64,000 nt of DNA from Paramarasmius palmivorus (taxonomy: Eukaryota; Basidiomycota; Agaricomycetes; Agaricales; Marasmiaceae). The stretch spans positions 124,001 through 188,000 of the forward strand of contig JAYKXP010000060.1 in NCBI GenBank assembly GCA_037176845.1, given 5' to 3'. Positions 8,870-20,345 of the stretch are shown here, piece by piece (positions within the stretch are counted from its first letter, which is position 1; each line of letters opens with the position of its first letter). The translations under genes were made by a program, and so were the position numbers. The notes below the pieces were generated by a model. The model ran no database searches. It worked only from the letters and a program-made list of their open reading frames with translations, and was not told the origin of the DNA.

Positions 8870-11346
8870 TCAATGCTGATGGCCGTGTTCTTCCCAACCT
8901 TCAGGCGGGTTAAGAGGGTCTAGCCAATCCTCGACTGGAAAAAAAAGGCGGGTCTTAAAGTTAGGCGCGCGCGGACAATAGTTTATCCGAGTAATACTCA
9001 CAGCCATCCCTGAACATCTCGAGTAGTTTTTCCTCCTTCTGGTCGTCATCCAGGTCTTTGGAGAGCATGATCTTCACGTTTCGGTGAGCAGTCTGAGCTC
9101 TCTACCTTGGGAATAGCGCACCTTTTGCCATTCAGCCCATTCCTCGTCGTTGAGTAATGCAGCGTCCAGCTCTTTCTCGATTAGGTCACGTTGCATCGGA
9201 GACTCCCCTCCGCCAATGAACACTGAAGATGATCTTAGTGAGATGAACAACCGGAAGGCAAGGAGATATGGCTCACCTATTTCCTGTCTTCGATCACCCC
9301 ATTCACCGACGAAGTCCTGCCTGATGGCTTCTATCGCTTCTTTGTCACCATCGGCCCACATCTACACCACAGATGAGTGTGCCAGCGCTAGTCAAAGAGA
9401 AGAACTACTGACCTCTTCGGGCTGACTGACAAACCAGTTCATGCCTCCAGCTAATGTAAACATGACCCCTGCTTGACTCCATTCGCTGTGGACTGGTTTA
9501 GCCAGTGCAACAAGTGTTAGGGCTGAGACATGCTTACCCAAATAAAGTGTTACGAGTTGCGAGCCAACAGAACCCTTTGGATCGCATGACTGGTGCGAAA
9601 GCAGGGTCCGCATTTTTCGAGGCGAGCCGGGCTGCTGGATTGAGCTGAGGTTGTGCCTCCTCGTCCTCATCCGCGTCCATCTTATCGTCAGCTTCCGATT
9701 TCGAGTCATCGCCATCATCGTCCTCGTCTTCCTCGTCGTTCAGCCCCTCATACTCGTTCTGGATGACCACAAACTTGTCGCCGATGATCTTCCAGAGTCG
9801 TTCAGGGTGGAATGGTCGTCGACGTTGATACACGAAGTTGGAGATACTGCAAATAGGGTCTTAGCGCCAGGTAAGCTAACGAGTTGATAAAATGCGTACC
9901 CATATTCTTCGGTCTCTGGTTTTGGTATGTTCTTCACCGAGCCATTCGGTGTTACTCTCATCGTCGACTCCTTTAAGCTCTGCAACCAGCCAGCACCCAC
10001 GACTGCTTCCTCAAACGAGAACCGGTGGGTGTTCAATATCTCCTTGAGGGGTATTCGGCATTTGATCGTCGGGATGACTTTTGCGCGAGGGTTGAGAGTC
10101 TGGATGAGCTGTAGAACTTTGGCCACAGTCTTCTTGTCGGCGAGGTCGGTTTTGTTGACGATGATGACGTCTGAGAATTCGAGTTGGTCGACGAGGCTGC
10201 GAAAGACATGCCTGGTTAGAGCGCATCTTTTCGAGGTACGCATCAGGGTACTTACAGGTCAGTTACATTTCGTTCGTCTGAGGGATCTACCTCTCCATTA
10301 GCGGCTTCTTGAGGTCGATCTGTGGGCAGCCAGAAGCATCGTTAGCGTTTAAAGTAAACGGGCAAGGTGGTCTATATACCAGTAATGAAATCGGTGGTGT
10401 TAAAATCGTTCAGGACGTTGAGGGCATCCACAACCGTGACACATGTGTCCAAGCGGGCCTACACAAACGATATGAGCTCTATTACCATAGCCCAAGTTCG
10501 AAGGTGGACTTACGATCTTCGGTAGGCCACCTGCTTTCAATAAAGTAGCTAACCTGCCTTCCGGTTCTGAGCCTTCAGCTGCATGTTCTGCAAACTCGTA
10601 AGTGAAGGTCTCAGCGACCTGCATAGGCTCTGAAATGCCAGTGCTCTCAATCAGGAGATAGTCGACTCCACCAGCTTCAGCGATGTTAGCCACCTCTTCC
10701 AAAAGGTCGCCTCGCAGGGTACAGCAGATACTAAGGACGGTAGGTGTCAGCGTACGCTCGTTCACTTGTTCTAAAGGGTCCTCACCATCCGTTTTGCATT
10801 TGAACGAGCTTCTCCTCAGTCCGCGTGAGTTTGTGGTTTTGAACGATTTGTGCGTCGATGTTCAATGCTACACGAGTAAACCCAATCAGCCCGAGAGCCC
10901 GACAAGTCGATGAGAAAGAAACGTACAAGACATGTCGTTCACGATGACCGCACATTTGAGCCCATGTTCCCTGCTGGTGAGGATATGTTTGAGTAGAGTC
11001 GTCTTTCCTGCGCCGAGGAAGCCGCTCAGTAGTGTCACCGGTAGACGAGGGTCGCTCGACTTTTTGATCCTTTGCGAGCGTTCGTTTTGGCGTTTCGAGT
11101 CCTTGGGAGATGACCTTGACTCTCTGGGGGACCTTCTTCTTTCCCTTAGGGGAACGTTCGTTTTTCGCGTTTCTGGCTCTAGCTGATTTTGTTGCGCCCA
11201 TAGTTTCCTGAACGATGCACCAAGGTGGTAAGAGGTGTGAAAAATACAAAAACGTACTTGGATCTGGAACTGTCATAAAAGTAGATCGAACACGGGGGTA
11301 CCGCAATGGTTGTAGGAACCGTACCGGTAGTGGAGAACGCGTGCAT
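8870..11346 (-). CDS. CobW/COG0523 family GTPase, putative zinc metallochaperone
   Basis: A many-exon gene for about 540 residues. Walker A is [15 protein letters not shown]. The family CxCC metal motif is split by an intron (NGC, then ICCTLRGDL). [15 protein letters not shown] and the GTPase NKTD ([10 protein letters not shown]) follow. The CobW C-terminal domain has [17 protein letters not shown] and TLAGGMNWF. An acidic insert (about 30 residues, mostly Asp/Glu) sits between the domains, and the protein ends GHQH, possible extra metal ligands. These GTPases deliver zinc or other metals to client enzymes in the cytosol. The start is uncertain. The ATG at 11346, joined through a 57 nt intron, is the only one found that stays in frame into Walker A; a longer frame from another ATG near 11280 does not. 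The form resembles the bacterial YciC/YeiR branch more than the short ZNG1 type. Confidence 0.85.
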
Positions 11347-11629
11347 TGAATGCGATATATACCTGGAGGCGAGCAAGATGAGATTACAGTGACTGGGGAG
11401 GTACATTTGCGGGAAACGACAGCCAATGAGATGGGGTGGATTGGTATCAGTGATTTTGGGTATTGGTAATGTGCGAGAAATGATTCGATGCAGACGTTCT
11501 AGAAATCCAAACCTCAAGTATCTTCCGCTACTGTTCGGTTGAACCAAAAATAACTGGAAGAGTGGCGTTAGAATACCGTGGAAGTTCGTAAAGAAAACAC
11601 GTACGTTGACAAGAGACTCCACGGGCAAT

Positions 11630-12749
11630 TCAACCACGAACACCACTCTCGATGTCTATACCGAGCTCGTTCAAAGCAGATCTCCCCTTTTCAGTCCATC
11701 TATTGGCCACTTCGGCGTTGTTGAACCACATCGTGCCTGAATCAGGAAGCGGTTCATCTGTTCCAGTCTTCAGCAGTCCTCCATCCCGAATCCATGCCGC
11801 GACGTTACTCTGATGTTTCAACGCCTCCAGCACGCCAATAACTGCCAAAAGCGTCTCTTCATATTTGCCTTTCGGTGTTGTAGGTACCAGTTCAGTGGCT
11901 ACTGACTCAACCTCTGCGACTGCCGCATCCGTGCTCGGCTTCGTGCGTTTTGTCTTCTTCGGCTTGTTCGACGGTACTTTGAGGCTTTCCCAAACGTCTA
12001 AATCAGCCTTTCGCAACCCTTTATCGTATTCTTGTATGCAGATGTGGTTCCAGGGCTGGAGGCGCGCTTTCCTGGGAGAGTCGTCCAGGAGTACAGTGGT
12101 GGCTGCCGAGTGGGATATTTTGGGCGGATCTTCCGTGATATTGTCGGATATTAGGGATGCCAGAGAGGGGGATGAAGTGAAGGTAGATGCGTTCCAGATT
12201 ATAGATAAGTCTTTGGTAGTCGGTGTCTTTTTGGCTGACCAAAGGAGTAAGAAACGCGCTCGACCGTGATTGTGCCACCTTACCATAAAGTTCTGGGTCT
12301 AACCCAAACATATCTCTAGCTAATAGAGCCTTCAAACACGTTTTATGACCAAAACACTTTTCCACCATCTCCTTCACGCTATGGGGTTGTGCAGAGCTCC
12401 ATACCATCGTGTCGAGCCACGACGTGGTTTTTGGATGAGAGATATACTCTCTGAACGATGGAATGTACGGTCGGGGATGAGTTGGACGAGCACTCCTCAC
12501 AGAAGAATCCTTTGCTTTTGGTCTGTGTTTCGGTCGTAAAAGAAGCGTACCATTAAGGTCGAGGACGAGTAGTTTTCTAGAAGAACTTGGATCCTGAATG
12601 TACTGTGATGGCCCTGCAGTTTGAGATAAATATTCTGAAGGTAAGGAAGGGGTCTCTTCTTGCTGGCTTGTATCGAGCGAAAGCTTTGGCATTCTGGATT
12701 TGAGTGGCACTACGATTGGAGAGTGCTTGAACAATGGGAGACGTGACAT
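11630..12749 (-). CDS. FCP1-homology (NLI-interacting factor-like) HAD phosphatase
   Basis: Two exons give about 350 residues. HAD motif I is LLVLDLNGTLLLR, motif II is MVWSSAQPHSV, and motif III is TTVLLDDSPRKARLQPW with the Asp pair. The intron falls in ELYA-KKTPTTKDL, where KDL then SIIW is typical of the family. The C-terminal part (from about residue 240) is a Lys/Thr/Pro linker followed by a conserved tail with LAVIGVLEAL and MWFNNAEVANRW. Members dephosphorylate protein substrates; the DLNGT version, in which the second Asp of DxDxT is Asn, is common in this fungal subgroup and may alter or weaken catalysis. The start is the ATG at 12749 (MSRLPLFKHSP); MPKL, 19 codons further in, is an alternative. 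The gene is divergent from the nucleoporin gene, 138 bases apart, so they probably share a promoter. Confidence 0.82.
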
Positions 12750-12887
12750 GGGCGAGGAAGAGGCGCGTTGACTTTGAAAAATTCGTCCCACGCTCACTCT
12801 CCATCACTCTCATTTGCCTGTTGTTCGGATTCCTCTTATTCTTCCTCCTCACAATTCTCTCTCCTCAATCTTTTACGTCTCGAAGAA

Positions 12888-13079
12888 ATGGCCAAATTCA
12901 GCGCGTACGTGTCAGAGTCGGATGAAGATGACGAGCAAATGCAGGAGCCTCCCCGCAAAGCGATACTCTCACCAGACGCTGCATCAGAGTCGGATGAAGC
13001 ATTTACGAGCGAAGAGTCAGAATCGTCCTCGGACATGCAAGAGGACGAACTTAGGATGCGCGGAGAAGACTCAGAATCT

Positions 13080-13112
<33 letters not shown>

Positions 13113-15984
13113 AGCGATGTGGACCAGGCTATCGGTTTTCGTTCAAACCAGGAACCTACCCTTATTCCTCGCGCTCGAAATATCGGGGTAGACGCACAAA
13201 GGATGCATGTAATGCAGACTTCTCTGTTTCGGCTTCCAGAGGAAGCAGCTGCACTAAAGGCCCTCAACCAACCCTCACGCAAACCCATACGCGTTGCAAG
13301 CCAGCAGCTCAGTAGGAAACATAGCAGGGATTCAGAAGGCGATTCACTAAGAATAGATTCTAGAGAGGTCCGTGTCTGTACTCATTTATCTCTGTCGAAT
13401 TTTCTGACTTTTTTTTATTTCATTGTTATAGCGAAAATCATTCGCGCACGATGCCGCTCCGCCAGTCCACAGACCGTCACGAAAATACACGCGTGTGGCA
13501 GTTGCTTCATCGTCATCTATCGCCAACGATGCTGAAAATGGTCTGATTGATGCCGGTTTGGCCTTTGGAAGGTCCTTTCGCGTTGGTTGGGGCCCTGGGG
13601 GGACCTTGGTGCATCTGGGCACGTTGTGCAGCCCATGGAGTACATTGTGCGTATTCCAAAGCATTTAGGGTCAATTAACTCTTGATCAACTTCTTTATTC
13701 TTTGTTATAGATCTGCTACTACATCCAATACCTCCACGGTATCCTTAACCAAAGTGCCTCTATTATCCACACCGCAAATTGACCTGAACTCACCAGAGGC
13801 ACAACTTTCATCAAAACTACTCCAACATCACCTTTCTCACTCGCCTATAACACAAGATGACGCTGGCGTCCCGTTTGCTTCACCTTCACCGACAGCTCTC
13901 ACATTTTCCTCCTTTGCCGCACTGTTTCCACCAACCGAACACCCTTTTGCAGCTACATTATTTCGTCTCGGTGAAGCACTATTTGACGAAATGGACTTAG
14001 GAATGCGGCTGGAAAATGTAGAGCCGGACGTCAGAAACGCCATCCGCTTAACGGCGAGAAAAGCTAGGGTCTCCAGGTGGTTGGAAGATACTGTTTTACC
14101 AACCGTAGAGGCACAACTCCGTGGACCATCATCACCTTCCATTTCCTCGCCCAATTCCGTCGCCCTCTCGCATACGTTCGCACTTCTAACAGCCAATCAA
14201 GTTTCACGAGCTTGTGATGTCGCAGCTGACGCCGGCTACATCAAGCTAGCTACTCTCATCGCCCAAGCAGGGGGCGATCTCGAGTTCAAAGAAGATTTAG
14301 CTGACCAGCTGAGAATATGGAAGCAAGAGAAGGCAGACAGTCTCATCGACGAGGGCGTACGCCGCGTGTACGCCCTGCTCGCTGGTTTGGTAGGCAAAGA
14401 CGAGGACAACGACATAGGTGTGGATATCCTCAAGGGGCTGGACTGGAAACGCGTTTTCGGGATTTTCCTTTGGTTCTCAGAACCTGAGGACGCGAGCGTC
14501 AAAGACGTGTTTGATGCGTACAGTGCGATGGCACTCCCCGTTGAATCTATTTACAAAGAGGTTGCCAGACCGGTTCCGTGGTATATCGAGAAACCCCAAC
14601 CTTCGGAACGATGGCGTATTCCCTCTCCAATATCTACGCCGTTATTGACTTCGATGATTGGGTCGGCTCCGCCGCCTTCTACTTTGACGACTCCAGATGC
14701 GCATTATTCGTTATTACATCTTCATGCGAATCCTTCGCTATCGCTATCCCAGTCACCACTTCTTCGACCACGCTCGTTCGGCCCCTCTCCTGTCGATTTC
14801 GCGTTACCATGGCACTTATATATCATCCTGTCTCGGGTACTCAGAGCAAGGGACTTTGGCGATCGAAGTGAGCCGGTGAAGGATAGATCAAGAGATGCCG
14901 ATGAAGTTTCGGAACCCGAAGCTGTTGAAGGACATAGTCCTAGCGCTGATATCCTTGCGAGTAGCTATGCGCTACAACTAGAGCAGATGGGGCTGATACA
15001 AGAGGCTGCTTTTGTGCTGTTGCACATAGAAGGCAGTGTTGGGTACGTCCTATCTGTCCGTTTGGTGATTCCTTTATTGAACAATTTGCCTCGCACAGGA
15101 GACAAAAGACAATTAAGGACCTGTTGGCTCGGTCGGCGGAGAAGCTGGATGAGTGGATGACAAGGGGTCTGGTTGGGAGTTTGAAAATTCCTATGAAGTG
15201 GATTCATGAAGCAAAGGTAGGCAAGCTATTCATACATGTCTATCGAGACATTAACTTGCTACCTGTAGGCTCTTCACGCACTTTCGCGAAGCGCTTTCTA
15301 CGATGCCTACGAGCTCTACCTTCAGGCAGGATCATTCAATCAAGCCCACGATCTCGCAGTACTCGAGCTTGCCCCCGATGTTGTAATAAGAAGGGACCTG
15401 GAGATGCTCAAAGAAATATTCGAAAGGTTCACTGGGGATGGCAAGAGCGTCGAAGGTTGGACTTTGCGAGGAAAGGTGAGTGGTTAGTCTTTTATACAAT
15501 CCTCGCGCTAAGCATACTTTATTAACAGGTCTTTCTGGACTATGCTGATATCTTGACTCGCCTACCAGTATTATTGGACGAGCTTTCAACAGAATCAGGA
15601 AATACTGTTCCTGATGCTGCCCACACCTCCGAGATTGAACGCCATGTGCAGGGGATCCCCAAGATGATTGGGTTACTTCCCGATGTCTTGAACAGAAATA
15701 CCAAGGTGGACGGTGGTCGACATGCAGTTGCGTTGAACGAGATGACTACTGAGCTGGTGAGAATCAGAGATAGAGCTACTGCCGTTCTGGATGGTTCAAG
15801 GAGAGGCCTTGTAAGTCATGTTTGTTCTTTTTTTGCGGGCAGCACTTCATTCTTATTGCAGGGCCAGGATGCACTTCCTCAACTTGCTGAGCTACCACTC
15901 AACCTAATGGATGATGCTACGAAACTACAACACCTGAGAGCCTCAGCGTCGGCGAGGTTTATGAAAAGTATATCTATTCAATGA
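12888..15984 (+). CDS. Nup96/Nup145C-type nucleoporin, encoded without Nup98
   Basis: A multi-exon gene for about 890 residues. The N-terminus MAKFSAYVSESDEDDEQ leads into a strongly acidic Ser/Glu region with a poly-Glu run (residues about 65-75). It is followed by GRSFRVGWGPGGTLVHLG, the hallmark Nup96 segment, and the long alpha-solenoid of the Nup96 domain (for example LTARKARVSRWLED, VSRACDVAADAGYIKLATLI, LQLEQMGLIQEAAFVLLHIEG, MKWIHEAKALHALS). Nup96 is a scaffold subunit of the Y complex of the nuclear pore. In most eukaryotes it is the C-terminal half of a Nup98-Nup96 precursor cut before Ser in HF-S. Here no FG repeats or Nup98 protease domain lie upstream: a divergent gene begins 138 bases away. 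The ATG at 12888 has good context and no upstream exon fits. Confidence 0.88.
13078..13113 (+). repeat. GAG/GAA purine tract coding poly-Glu
   Basis: An imperfect GAG/GAA trinucleotide run inside the nucleoporin gene encodes about eleven consecutive Glu with flanking Ser/Glu. It is an obvious site for length variation between strains. Confidence 0.8.
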
Positions 15985-16246
15985 GTCCATAATGCTATTT
16001 TTTCTTCACTTCGAACGCAGTAGGCGTTGCAATTGTCGGATATGCCGTGTAGTTTATTTACTTAACGATATCGACGTGTTTTGTGTTGTATTTGCCAGAC
16101 TGAGCTATAGTTTTTTTTTTCGCAAGCGTGTCTAGAACGCGTTGTTTGTTAGAGACCTCGAGTACAAATAAAAGTTTTCATTGGTCACGCGTCACACGCC
16201 GTCTACCGCGTTTCCTAATTCACCCTCACACCTCCACGTTCAAAAA

Positions 16247-16483
16247 ATGGCCCGACGATCAGCACCTCCAGGCTCAGGCCCTGCCTACGTTCCCAAAAAC
16301 CCTGCTCTTGCTCGCAGACAACTAGTCGACCCCGACGAGTCTGCTTTCTCTCGGTTCCTTCGCGAGGAGATATATGCACCCGAGAAACTACCAGGCAACA
16401 TTAGCATCGTCACCGGCGTCGGGATGTTCTTTGCAGGAATACTTGCAGTAAGAACGTGGGGTGATCTCCTCATTCCTGCTTAA
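16247..16483 (+). CDS. small single-pass membrane protein, possibly TOM6-like
   Basis: A single-exon gene for 78 residues, starting MARRSAPPGSGP at an ATG preceded by AAAAA. A basic, Pro-rich N-terminus is followed by FSRFLREEIYAPEKLP, one hydrophobic helix (ISIVTGVGMFFAGILAV) and the end RTWGDLLIPA. The layout (short soluble part, a P-N/E-x motif, one helix, ending in a -LL-P- tail) resembles the small TOM6 subunit of the mitochondrial outer-membrane import channel in fungi, as I remember it. Other short mitochondrial membrane proteins could look the same. It lies in tandem behind the nucleoporin gene with 262 bases between. Coding status is fairly safe; the name is tentative. Confidence 0.6.
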   Translation: MARRSAPPGSGPAYVPKNPALARRQLVDPDESAFSRFLREEIYAPEKLPGNISIVTGVGMFFAGILAVRTWGDLLIPA

Positions 16484-17182
16484 AAATTGGAATGGAGGTT
16501 TGGCTTTGCACGACGAGCAATTAGGGCACGGTATGTTGTTCCGAACGTGTTCCACGTCTTTGTTGACTGACTTCTTGTCATAGGCCGTGCCACTCATTTG
16601 GCCGTGAAGAGCAGGATATGTCGTCTTCATTGAAAAGGATTGCATTAGACCATCTATAAACCCGGATATCCACCGTTAATGTGTATTATTGCTGTCGACG
16701 ATGAAATTCACACCGCTCATGTATGCCCCGAAACGTTACACAGTTGTGGACAATTGTGCTGCTTCGTTTTCTTCTTGTTCTCTGTGAAGGATAACCAGCG
16801 CTCGATGTTTTTACCACTCAGATGCGAAGCTCCATGTCGGAGCTCTTTACTGAAATGATGCCCTCCAGAGTTTTGGCGCCACAGCATCTTCGTCAGTGTC
16901 ACCACATTGCAAATGACAGCGTGGGAGGCTTCGAGAGTAGCAACAAAGAGAGGTAGTATAATACTAGTCCGCCCTACATCCTGTCTTCATCGCCATCAAA
17001 CCCACGCTCGTACTCTCTTCTTTCCTGTCTTGCTCCCTCCCCAACATCTCGCTCACCACTTTTCCCCGTACAGTCCATTTCCTCGGTACCTGTCGTTTTT
17101 GCACCTCGTCGTCATTGCTCTTTCTCCGTACCTTTCACTCTCGCGCACCTCATTCTTGATCTCACCTGGATGCACGGTGCAC
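16484..17182. other. intergenic; promoter of the left NLR pseudogene
   Basis: No gene recognised. From about 17000 to 17170 the strand is rich in C and T (for example TCGCTCACCACTTTTCCCC), typical of the leader of an agaric gene. Confidence 0.5.
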
Positions 17183-18419
17183 ATGTCCTTCCCAAACTCC
17201 AGCAACTTCGACGTATATGGAGGAGCTTACAGTAATGCCGGCGCAGGGACCCAGGTTAACACGAACAACACGACAAACCACGGACCTACCACCTACAATA
17301 TACCCGATTCGAGCCATTCTGGTGGGTTTCGCACTCTCTGTTTCGTTGCTGTTCTATTGACATAATTTCACAGATGATATTACAATACTTCGAGACCTCG
17401 CGAAACGTGCTGCAATGAACGCAGCCCACGACTCAGATCCAGTTTCCGCCTTGAACTGTCATCCAGATACGCGAGTGCGAATACTCAAGGAGTTGAAAAG
17501 ATGGATTTCAAAACGCAAACCGACCACAAGGGTCCAGTGGATTAGCGGATCTGCTGGTGTTGGGAAGTCAGCAATCGCCCAGAAAACTGCAGAGAACCAT
17601 AGAGATCAGCTAGTAGGAGCTTTCTTCTTTTCACGAAACGATGCAACTCGCGACAAGCTCGACTCTTTTGTAGCGACGATTGCCTACCAATGTTGCACAT
17701 CCCGGCGCCTCAGAAAGACGGTTGGCCCCTTGATCATCGATGCCATACGCTCCGATCCCAACGTTTTCAGCGCTCCCGCCAAAGTTCAGTTTCGTAAATT
17801 GATATTGGAGCCGTTCTCGAGATGGAGATGGCTATTACCAAGAAGCATTCCCAATCTCTTGGTGATCGACGGGATAGACGAATGTGTAGATCAACCGTCC
17901 CAGGAGAGGCTGCTAGAGATCGTTGACGATGCAATCACTTTCCCCACGTACCTTTCGTCTTCCTCCTGTGCAGTCGGCCCGAGCCACAAATTCGGGCGGT
18001 ATTCCCACTACTTCTCCCTTCTACCTTTGACGCCAACAAGAACCTTCCCAACGATTGGACTGCAGTTCAGATCACAAGAACCAATGGAAAGATGCTAGAT
18101 TGGGTGTTCTATGTGTACGAGTCCCTTGGGCTGCCTGCTCAAAGCGTATTTAGTCAAGATGTCATACATGACACTTCTAAAAGCGTCAGTCGAAACCTAG
18201 TTGAGGTACGCGATATTGTTATTCCACCGACGACGGATTACTGATAGGTTCTGCTTGTGCAGGAGGAAGATCTTGCACCCTTCAAAACGCTTCTATACGA
18301 ACGCCGAGATCTATTCGCCAACTTGCCAATGTCATGGTCAAGGGCTCCGACTACCAAGCGGTCAAAGCTTGCATTGCTTCGACGCTGGCTCAGAACCCGA
18401 GCAGGAACCGACGTATTGA
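17183..18419 (+). pseudogene. NACHT (NLR-like) gene, frameshifted and internally deleted
   Basis: Closely related to the intact gene on the minus strand at 24581-27271. Exon 1 encodes MSFPNSSNFDVYGGAYSN and a Asn/Thr-rich stretch. After a 5' intron (about 17322-17373) the NACHT part reads ISGSAGVGKSAIAQK (Walker A), AFFFSRNDATRDKLDSF and LLVIDGIDECVDQ (Walker B). Near 17945 the frame breaks. The next frame continues VPFVFLLCSRPEPQIRA and then jumps straight to LLPSTFDANKNLPNDW. In the intact paralogue these two points are about 390 residues apart, so most of the protein between NACHT and the C-terminal domain is deleted. A C-terminal exon (EEDLAPFKTLLYERRDLF) survives at about 18264-18419, with the same intron position as the paralogue. 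No full-length product can be made. A truncated NACHT protein from the first frame (stop near 18096) is conceivable. Confidence 0.82.
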
Positions 18420-18873
18420 GTACTTAGCGTACTTGAAGGGAATGGCTTTCTGGGCCAATTTTAGCAAATCTGTTTTTGGTTGCACAATGGACTATAACGA
18501 GAACGTGAAAACGGTTTACACAAGGGAAATGATGTAGGGATGGCACCGACAATCGGACGGTTTCCGGTAGAGGTGTGGCAGTTAAGCTGTTGTGTCGTAC
18601 AACCCTGTATACGACTCAGGGGAAAGATTTTCTCCATTGGTGTTAAATATGTGTACCGCTTTTGTGCGGGTATTTCGGAAATGGTTATATCGGTGTGGAA
18701 GACTCTGACTGTGGGATGAGCGTAGTCCTTGTGATGCCGTAGAAAGCGATGTAGATATCTTCAGGAAGTACCTAGAACGTGAATAATGTGCTGTTGAAGA
18801 TTAATGTGGCGTCGACAACAGCAGCACTTCGGCTTTGCGTCGCTGTGGCCTGCTGAACTACTATGTACTAGGA
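18420..18873. other. intergenic between convergent genes; nothing recognised
   Basis: It holds the 3' end of the NLR pseudogene region and the downstream flank of the FAF1 gene. An open frame to 18537 overlaps the last pseudogene exon and has no domain. Confidence 0.5.
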
Positions 18874-19982
18874 TCATTTCCGACCCTTGCCCCGACGACC
18901 TCTACCACCCCGACCTGTATTCTGACTCTGACCTTGCACCAGGTTAATCTCATCCTTGCTTAGTTTCAATGTCCCGCCACTGAACTTCCCGATACCCATC
19001 TGCAAACCTCGTTGCCGCTTCTTCGATTTGTTTTCTTGTAACGGATCCTCGAATAGCCTCTTTAGTCTGGGATGGTAGTTCCCGAGATTCTTTGCCTGGA
19101 GAACACGGTATCATCAGCTCTCGCTGTCTGCACATGACACAGCCTTGACTCACCTCTTCTACCCTCGCTTTCTGGCGTTCCTTCTCTTTGGTCATCAATC
19201 CTTCTCTGACTCTTTTCGATGCCTTGTTGTGTTCATGCCGTCGTACACTTTTTTCTCCCAATCCTAGTTTTGCACTTCCTGCGAGTTCGAGAACACGGCC
19301 TGATAATGCTTTTTGACGCTGAGCATGTGTGAGCTCGAGATCTGGGTTCAACGAGCCCGAAAGAAGTTTTGTGTGTATCAGTCGGTGGAGGATGGCGTCG
19401 TTTTCGAGATTTGATCTGGAATTGGATGGATAAGGCGAAAATGCAGAGCACTAAGAAGAGTCGGATACCTTACCGCTCCTTTTCGTCGTCCTCTATTGAT
19501 TGCGTCTTTTTCTGTTCCATGTTCTCTAGCCCTAGTTTTGATATCTTGGAAGACTGGGCGTACAAAGTATTTATTAGAACACTATTTATGAAAATAGGGC
19601 AGGGAACATACCATAAACGCTTTACCCAATGTCATAGGCTTGGATGTCCTTGCTTCTGAGTACACAATCACATTCGGACTAGTTGAGCTTCCTTGAACGA
19701 ATTCATCGTCGGTGTGTTCGAAATCTGCGATGAATTGAGTAAGACTCCTGGCACAAATGAATTAGTGCGCTCACCTGAGCATTCTTCCTCATCGTCCCCA
19801 TCATCCTCCGAGCCTGACGACCGTATACCACCCCATTCAGATTCTTCGTCCGTCGTCTGTGACTGTTCTTCTCGAACTCGTCGTTTTTTGGCCGTGGCAT
19901 TTACCGAAGGGTCGGAAAAAGATGACATAAACTGTTCACCGTGGGCTTGAAGAATGCTGAGGAGCTCATCGTCTTCTGCCAT
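18874..19982 (-). CDS. FAF1/C1orf131-type ribosome biogenesis factor
   Basis: About six short exons encode roughly 270 residues starting MAEDDELLSILQAHGEQF. The first half is acidic and disordered (EESEWGGIRSSGSEDDGDDEEE). The second half is very basic (SVRRHEHNKASKRVREGL, KEKERQKARVEEAKNLGNY) and carries the family end motif GIGKFSGGTLKLSKDEI, followed by an RGG-type tail (GRGGRGRRGKGRK). Yeast Faf1 and human C1orf131 act in the nucleolus in processing of 18S rRNA precursors within the small-subunit processome. The ATG at 19982 is chosen because the frame above it has only a TTG. Divergent from the RBR ligase gene. Confidence 0.75.
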
Positions 19983-20345
19983 CTCTAAGATCCTCAACGA
20001 GTTGGACAGCCGCGTAAAACTTCAAGAGCAGGAATCAAGTGAGGAAGCACGAGATTTTCCGCTAAGCGCCCACGTTGCACCTGACTCCGTCGGTCGCAGA
20101 AGTTCTCGGCGCCGAAGAACGTTTCCCCGTTGTCCCATGTTCTCAACCCCCCCGAGGTCGCTGGCACCGAATCCTCCTTGGTCAAATCCGTATACACTCA
20201 AGAGATAAATTAACTACCAAAGAACTATCACGATATGCAAGAGCAAGTCCGTACTTTTACATTTCTTGGGAAGGGGTCATGACCTGACGTTCGGATAGAC
20301 GAACAGGATACGCAACACCCTTTCTCAGGTTGAGCCTAGGAAAGA
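19983..20345. other. divergent promoter region of FAF1 and the RBR ligase
   Basis: Intergenic, with starts pointing outward on both sides. Minus-strand open frames here overlap no recognisable domain. No clear TATA box was seen. Confidence 0.45.

Noticed and set aside
12750..12797. Longer N-terminus for the FCP1-like phosphatase
   Set aside because: The extension begins at GTG, not ATG; the first ATG is at 12749.
12836..13288. Minus-strand open frame rich in Ser
   Set aside because: It is the mirror of the poly-Glu and Ser/Glu region of the nucleoporin gene (GAG/GAA runs read as Ser from the other strand).
17945..18100. Possible intron rescuing the left NLR gene
   Set aside because: There is no GT..AG pair of workable length between the two frames, and about 390 codons are missing anyway.
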